Shown here piece by piece: positions 60,056-64,000 of a stretch of 64,000 bases of DNA. The DNA is taken from NCBI GenBank assembly GCA_020832545.1, contig JAFIEK010000004.1:118911-182910 (forward strand), in the 5' to 3' direction. Within the stretch, counting starts at the first letter, position 1. Each line of letters opens with the position of its first letter. This stretch comes from Pararhodobacter sp. (lineage in GTDB: Bacteria > Pseudomonadota > Alphaproteobacteria > Rhodobacterales > Rhodobacteraceae). The notes beneath the pieces are model-generated. The model was not told the origin of the DNA. It ran no database searches and saw only the letters and a program-made list of their open reading frames with translations. A program made the position numbers and the translations under genes.

Positions 60056-61210
60056 ATGGCGCATGAACTGGAATTCGCACAATTCAGCTTCGGCACTCAG
60101 GTCCGGAAATCCCCCTATTCCGACGCGGCCCTGCGTTGGGGCGCCAAGGGCTTTTCGGTCTACAACCACATGTACATCCCCCGCGATTTCGGCGATCCGG
60201 AGCAGAACTTCTGGAACCTGATCAATCACGCAACCTTGTCTGACGTGTCGGTCGAGCGCCAGGTTGAAATCAAAGGGCCGGATGCGGCCAGATTCACGCA
60301 GTATCTATGCTCGCGCGACCTGTCGAAATGCGAGGTCGGCCAGTGCAAATATGTGCTGCTCACCGATCAGGACGGCGGGGTTATCAACGACCCGATCCTG
60401 CTCAAGCTGGCCGAGGATCATTTCTGGCTGTCCATTGCGGACAGTGATGTCCTTCTTTGGGCGCGCGGCGTGGCCGTGAATGCCGGCATGGATGTCGAGC
60501 TGTCAGAGCCCGATGTGTCGCCTCTTCAGCTTCAGGGCCCCAAGTCCCGCGACATCCTGCGCGCGTGCTTTGGCGACGCCCCGACCGAACTGAAGTACTT
60601 CCGGTTCATGGAATACGACTGGCACGGCGTTCCCCTGATCATTTCGCGCACCGGATGGACAAGCGAGCTGGGTTACGAGATCTACCTGCGCGACGGGTCC
60701 GCCGGGGGGCGGCTTTGGGAATACATCTTGGATATCGGTTACTCGATGGGCCTCAGACCCGGCCACACCTCCGGCATCCGCCGGATCGAGGCGGCAATGC
60801 TGTCCTATCACGCGGACATGACCCTGGTGAACAACCCTTACGAGCTGGGCATGGACCGACTGGTCGATCTGGACATGGAGGCCGATTTCGTCGGCAAGGA
60901 GGCACTGGCCAGGATCAAGGAGAAGGGTGTGAAACAGCGACTTGTCGGCATGGAAATCGAGGGGGCTCCCTTCGTGGGTGTCAACGATTTCTTCTGGCCG
61001 GTCATGAAGGATGGCAAGCAGGTCGGTACGGTCACCTCGGCGGTCTATTCCCCGCGGCTGAAAAAGAACATCGCCCTCGGGATGATGAGTGTCGAACATG
61101 CAGCGATCGGCACGGAGCTGATAGTGGACAAGCTGGGCGAAACGCGCGGCGGGGTTATCGTTCCGATCCCGTTCTATGACCCGAAGAAAGCGCTCGCGGT
61201 TAAAAGCTGA
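60056..61210 (+). CDS. GcvT-family aminomethyltransferase, DmdA-like tetrahydrofolate-dependent demethylase
   Basis: 384 residues of the GcvT/DmdA fold: GAKGFSVYNHMYIPRDFGDP, SDVSVERQVEIKGPDAARFT, CKYVLLTDQDGGVINDPILL, VSPLQLQGPKSRDILRACFG, TGWTSELGYEIYLRD, ending with a GCV_T C-terminal barrel (YSPRLKKNIALGMMSVEH). DmdA of marine Roseobacter and SAR11 moves a methyl from DMSP to tetrahydrofolate and shares the YNHM, ERQV, GPDA, NDP and VSPL(x)QGP patterns. There is no gcvH or gcvP nearby, which argues against glycine cleavage. It is the last gene of the operon, 29 bases after the ligase. The exact sulfonium, methoxy or methylamine substrate is open. Confidence 0.88.
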   Translation: MAHELEFAQFSFGTQVRKSPYSDAALRWGAKGFSVYNHMYIPRDFGDPEQNFWNLINHATLSDVSVERQVEIKGPDAARFTQYLCSRDLSKCEVGQCKYVLLTDQDGGVINDPILLKLAEDHFWLSIADSDVLLWARGVAVNAGMDVELSEPDVSPLQLQGPKSRDILRACFGDAPTELKYFRFMEYDWHGVPLIISRTGWTSELGYEIYLRDGSAGGRLWEYILDIGYSMGLRPGHTSGIRRIEAAMLSYHADMTLVNNPYELGMDRLVDLDMEADFVGKEALARIKEKGVKQRLVGMEIEGAPFVGVNDFFWPVMKDGKQVGTVTSAVYSPRLKKNIALGMMSVEHAAIGTELIVDKLGETRGGVIVPIPFYDPKKALAVKS

Positions 61211-61519
61211 GCTTATAGCGGCACAGGATCAATTTCCTGTGTTGCGCATGCTGTGGGCGGATGCATGGCATGGATGAGTTCGCTGACGCTGCAGGCAGAA
61301 GTCCTTGCCGTCGCGCGGCGGCAGAAAAAAGCAAGCGGCGCACTTGCGGCGACAGATCGGCTTGTCCAGCATATTTTTAGTTTAGCCAACTTCGGATGTT
61401 GCGAGCGCAGAGAATGGCCGCAATGCCGGGCCGCACTGCAGCACTGACGACCAACGTTGACTGTCTGCTCAGGGCCGAACATGTCGATGTGATCGTCGTC
61501 CGCGCAAGGGGCGGATACC

Positions 61520-61760
61520 GGGCAAATGCAACTGAGGCACTGCATCTGCATGATCTGGGATAGCAGCCATTCGGCAGCAGTCGCGTGAGCAAACCCTGAA
61601 CTTGCATCGCAGCCAGATCGCAGAACTGTCCGAGCATCCGCGGGTCGTTATCGACCAATGTCAATTCAAGCCCGGACTCGGCTGCCAGCAGTCGGTGCGC
61701 CACGCTTGCCAGACCGCAGCTCGCATCAAGAATCCGTAGCCGAGGGGCACAGAAGTATGA
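61520..61760 (-). pseudogene. Class I SAM methyltransferase-like remnant
   Basis: Minus-strand frame RLRILDASCGLASVAHRLLA continues LELTLVDNDPRMLGQFCDLA, matching motif I (D-A-S-C-G) and the acidic end of beta-2 (VDND) of SAM-dependent methyltransferases. The frame is closed upstream by a stop and loses similarity after about 65 residues. The surrounding 61211-61860 has no other gene. Confidence 0.45.
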
Positions 61761-61860
61761 TCAGCACGGCCTCCTGTACGGCTTCGGCCTCGCTGCCGGC
61801 AATGCCCAGGAAGCGCGCATTCAGCCGCCGGTACGCCGCGTCCGCGTGCTTTCGCGGCGC

Positions 61861-63018
61861 TCAAGCTGAACTTGAGTTGGCGTCGCGGCGGGTGGCTGAT
61901 AGATCCTTGGCTGTCACCTGATGGCCGTGCTTGAGCCTCTTACGCAGGTCCTTCAGGCGGTCTTCATTCAGCATCGCGCCGCAATCCTGACAGGCGCTGC
62001 GAAGAAGCGCCGACTGTTCCCTATGGATGCGCGCGCCAATGATGCAAGACAGCGCTAACAGATTGAGAACCCGGGTCTGGCGGGCGGCGTCCAGCTCTGG
62101 CAGGTCGTCGCGCACGGCGGTCCAGTCGAGCGCGATATCCCCGTCGCGATTCAGCGCCTCTCGCAGACGGGTCATCAGATAGACCTGATTGGGATGGGCA
62201 TCACGCCCCCTGCTCAGCATCTCGCCCGCAGCGTTGAGGATCACGTCCTTTTCCGAATCCCCCAGATCGGCCACATTCTGGAAATGCGCCGCAATCAGGT
62301 TGTCCACGGCGAACGGTCCCAGCGTGCGCACCCGTGCCTCTGTCATGATGCGCCAGACAATATAGGCATTCCATACGGCATATAGCGGGCCTGCAATGAG
62401 CGGGACCATGCCGCGAACCACCATGCGCGCAGCCACCCTGCGCAGAAAGACCCGCAAGAGGAAGCTGCTCACCCCGACCTTCAGCTTGTAGGCGATGCTG
62501 AGCGCCGTGAGCTTCCAGTTCGACACATGCGCATAAGGGTCGATCCCGTAGATGTGCACCTGCGGGTTGGGAAATTCCAGCGCGGCGCGCGCCAGGCTGT
62601 GGGCAAAGAGCCCGCGCCCATCGTGGCGCGACAACGGCAGGCCGGCGTTCTGCGTGACGCGCGCGATCCCGGTCAGCGCCAGTGCGTAGAGCAGGACGAT
62701 CTCCACCGCGCTGATCGCGCCGACGAAGAGGTAGAAGACAGTCCAGTACGGGAGCACCTCTCGCCAGCCGGTGTCCTCCATGCCGTCTAAGATGCCTTGG
62801 CGCATCCAGATCTCGGCGCCACCGATCAGCCCGCCCGAGACGATGCCGGCGAACGCCGAAAGCCCGATGACCCACCTAGTGACGCGGCCGATCTTCTGCA
62901 CGCGTTCACGCGAGGGATGGCCGCTCGTGCCGCTTTCCGCGCCGCGCTGCGCCAGATGGGCGGCAAACCTGCGCTCCAGCAGGTTCGGCTCGGGCGAATA
63001 TGTTTCGGCCGCTGACAC
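61861..63018 (-). CDS. Multi-helix membrane protein of unknown function
   Basis: About 385 residues. I do not recognise the family. Two hydrophobic helices lie near residues 50-72 and 88-118 (VIGLSAFAGIVSGGLIGGAE; TVFYLFVGAISAVEIVLLYA). An amphipathic-to-hydrophobic segment is near 195-240 (MVVRGMVPLIAGPLYAVWNA). The C-terminal 120 residues are soluble and helical, with CxxC (CQDCGAM) near 355. GTG 63018 has AGAGG upstream; a GTG two codons earlier is the alternative. It may be co-transcribed with the small ORF just upstream. Confidence 0.7.
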   Translation of the reverse strand: MSAAETYSPEPNLLERRFAAHLAQRGAESGTSGHPSRERVQKIGRVTRWVIGLSAFAGIVSGGLIGGAEIWMRQGILDGMEDTGWREVLPYWTVFYLFVGAISAVEIVLLYALALTGIARVTQNAGLPLSRHDGRGLFAHSLARAALEFPNPQVHIYGIDPYAHVSNWKLTALSIAYKLKVGVSSFLLRVFLRRVAARMVVRGMVPLIAGPLYAVWNAYIVWRIMTEARVRTLGPFAVDNLIAAHFQNVADLGDSEKDVILNAAGEMLSRGRDAHPNQVYLMTRLREALNRDGDIALDWTAVRDDLPELDAARQTRVLNLLALSCIIGARIHREQSALLRSACQDCGAMLNEDRLKDLRKRLKHGHQVTAKDLSATRRDANSSSA

Positions 63019-63020
63019 CT

Positions 63021-63302
63021 TCACCTCTCTTGTGCTTCCGGCCCGCAGGGTGCGGCATGTGAACTCGACTCGTCTGCGGCCCGCTCGGCCAGCCGGGCAC
63101 GACCTTTCTCACTTTCTCCCCCAGCGGGTGCTCGACCCAAAGCTTTTGCACCGCGACCCTCGCCAGGATTGTGAGAGGCGCAGCTAGGATCCCGCTGGGT
63201 CATCCAGCAACCGATACCGAGGTCGGTGGGGCCACCGCCTTTCAGCCCCGCGAGCGAATGCGTAACGACCCGTACCGGTGGGCATAGTTGATGGTTCGGC
63301 AT
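63021..63302 (-). CDS. Small ORF of unknown function upstream of the membrane protein
   Basis: 93 codons with an excellent ribosome-binding site (GGAG, 6 bases, ATG) and a stop 2 bases before the membrane-protein start, as in a real operon. The product (MPNHQLCPPVRVVTHSLAGL, then Gly/Ala/Arg-rich) has no recognisable motif, so it could be chance. Confidence 0.35.
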   Translation of the reverse strand: MPNHQLCPPVRVVTHSLAGLKGGGPTDLGIGCWMTQRDPSCASHNPGEGRGAKALGRAPAGGESEKGRARLAERAADESSSHAAPCGPEAQER

Positions 63303-63907
63303 TGTGTTCTCCTTGCTCCCGAATCATGGGACAAGCGGCAACAGGAGCCCCCTGCAGGGTCGTGGCCGGCTGCATCCCGTTCTAGGTTCAAGGGCCCAGG
63401 ATCATGTCAGTCAGCAATGAGGCGATCGATGAACACCCCGAGCGTCGGACTTCGCGACATAGGTCACTACAAGGTAACACAGCAATGGATGCGCCGTTCC
63501 CTCGAACTCACGATCAGACCGTCCAGGACCAAAAGAAGCGCATCATTGCTGCAAAGGCTTCCGCGTCCTCGGATCGACGTATCGGCCGCGACTTCTCCGC
63601 CCGATCGGGCGTGGGCCATCCTCTTGACTGCCATAGCCCGTTATCGTTTGATCCATACCACCGAAAGTGCTGCAGAGTGCCTGAGCGGCCGCTTCCGTGA
63701 GCGCTGCACTGAATGCCGACGGGCCGGAATGGGTCGGTAACGCCGCTGCCGGCGACGCGAGAGGGTCAGCAGGCCGATGCTGCGCCGCAGTTCGACACTA
63801 GGAGCCCATCAGCGGCATTTAGGCGTGCCCAGGCAAAGCAAGCCCTTTTACGAATGCAGCATCGTGCTGGCCCATTCCAGACCTTCGACATGCACCTGTG
63901 AAATTGT
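63303..63907. other. No supported gene
   Basis: Several overlapping frames up to 150 codons exist, but none has a family signature or a clear ribosome-binding site. The segment may be degraded DNA next to an IS end. Confidence 0.35.
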
Positions 63908-64000
63908 CAACGGCAGAGTAAAAGTGGGCCAAAGGGCAGCGCAAAATGTTGCCACTTTTGGGCGAGCGAGATTGCCGCATGAGCGTGCGCCAGCATCCGG
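63908..64000 (+). mobile_element. Possible left end of an IS21-like element
   Basis: TGTCAACGGCAGAGTAAAAG followed by the complementary pair AAAAGTGG...CCACTTTT within 50 bases looks like the end region of an IS21-type element. An ATG at 63979 could begin its first gene. The window ends before this can be tested. Confidence 0.3.

Noticed and set aside
58308..60080. 590-codon open frame on the minus strand opposite the acyl-CoA ligase
   Set aside because: It is a high-GC shadow of a clearly coding plus-strand gene with ANL motifs; the antisense product has no family-like content.
60056..61210. Assignment as glycine cleavage T protein (gcvT)
   Set aside because: No gcvH or gcvP in the neighbourhood and the sequence pattern follows the DmdA-like branch; the context is sulfur and acyl-CoA metabolism.
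1..64000. CRISPR arrays, rRNA, tRNA and phage modules
   Set aside because: No regularly spaced direct repeats, tRNA cloverleaf sequences, rRNA stretches or phage structural genes were noticed on reading; a tRNA/CRISPR program was not run.

Overview
The window looks like a piece of an alphaproteobacterial chromosome, most likely Rhodobacterales (Roseobacter/Paracoccus-like). This rests on high G+C coding sequence, dense ATGA/GTGA-coupled operons, many solute-binding-protein transporters (one TRAP, one LivFGHM-type ABC, one tripartite tricarboxylate system), opgGHC glucan genes, and DMSP/methanethiol-type sulfur genes. No rRNA, tRNA or CRISPR array was seen.

Layout. 1-3.95 kb: a minus-strand operon dctP-dctQ-dctM-iclR-hydantoinase/oxoprolinase A (cut by the window edge), with a palindrome in front of dctP. 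4.2-14 kb: a patchwork of small accessory genes, IS481 debris and decaying genes: a HhH protein, an ArsR-AHSA1 pair with a striking promoter/operator, a DHFR-like remnant, arylamine N-acetyltransferase, an AlkD-like protein, glyoxalase-fold proteins (one frameshifted, one truncated), DUF1993, MmcQ/YjbR, TetR, a homocysteine S-methyltransferase homologue, DUF4242 and a broken hypothetical gene.

14.1-45.2 kb: a large catabolic island. It holds two MDR reductases, three SDRs (one fused to a second degenerate SDR unit), an SMP-30 lactonase-like protein, a SnoaL-fold protein, a Baeyer-Villiger-type flavoprotein monooxygenase, an old-yellow-enzyme reductase, a luciferase-like monooxygenase, two flavin reductases, two kinds of acyl-CoA synthetase, two crotonases, an acyl-CoA dehydrogenase pair, a branched-chain-type ABC importer and a TctABC importer. 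The set fits uptake, ene-reduction, ring oxygenation to a lactone, ring opening, CoA activation and beta-oxidation of an alicyclic (for example terpenoid) ketone or alcohol. Two control circuits are visible. A TTCACA-NN-TGTGAA palindrome lies before four transcription units around an IclR gene. A CTGACCG-NN-CGGTCAG palindrome flanks the divergent tctC/crotonase promoters, and a degenerate copy lies before the local TetR gene.

45.5-50.3 kb: opgG-opgH-opgC for osmoregulated periplasmic glucans, with an apparent frameshift near the 5' end of opgH. 50.3-54 kb: remnants (AraC, IS3, IS21 IstB) around an N-formylglutamate amidohydrolase homologue and a DCC-family protein.

54.1-61.2 kb: the most interesting block. 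A divergent IclR gene faces a compact operon: SELENBP1/SBP56-type methanethiol oxidase, 2Fe-2S ferredoxin, CoA-binding protein, rhodanese, crotonase, acyl-CoA ligase and a DmdA/GcvT-like methyltransferase. The gene set resembles DMSP demethylation plus methanethiol oxidation, but in an arrangement I do not recognise and without an adjacent acyl-CoA dehydrogenase. I infer a methylated-sulfur catabolic pathway. 61.2-64 kb: a methyltransferase remnant, a membrane protein of unknown function with a small upstream ORF, and what may be the end of another insertion sequence.
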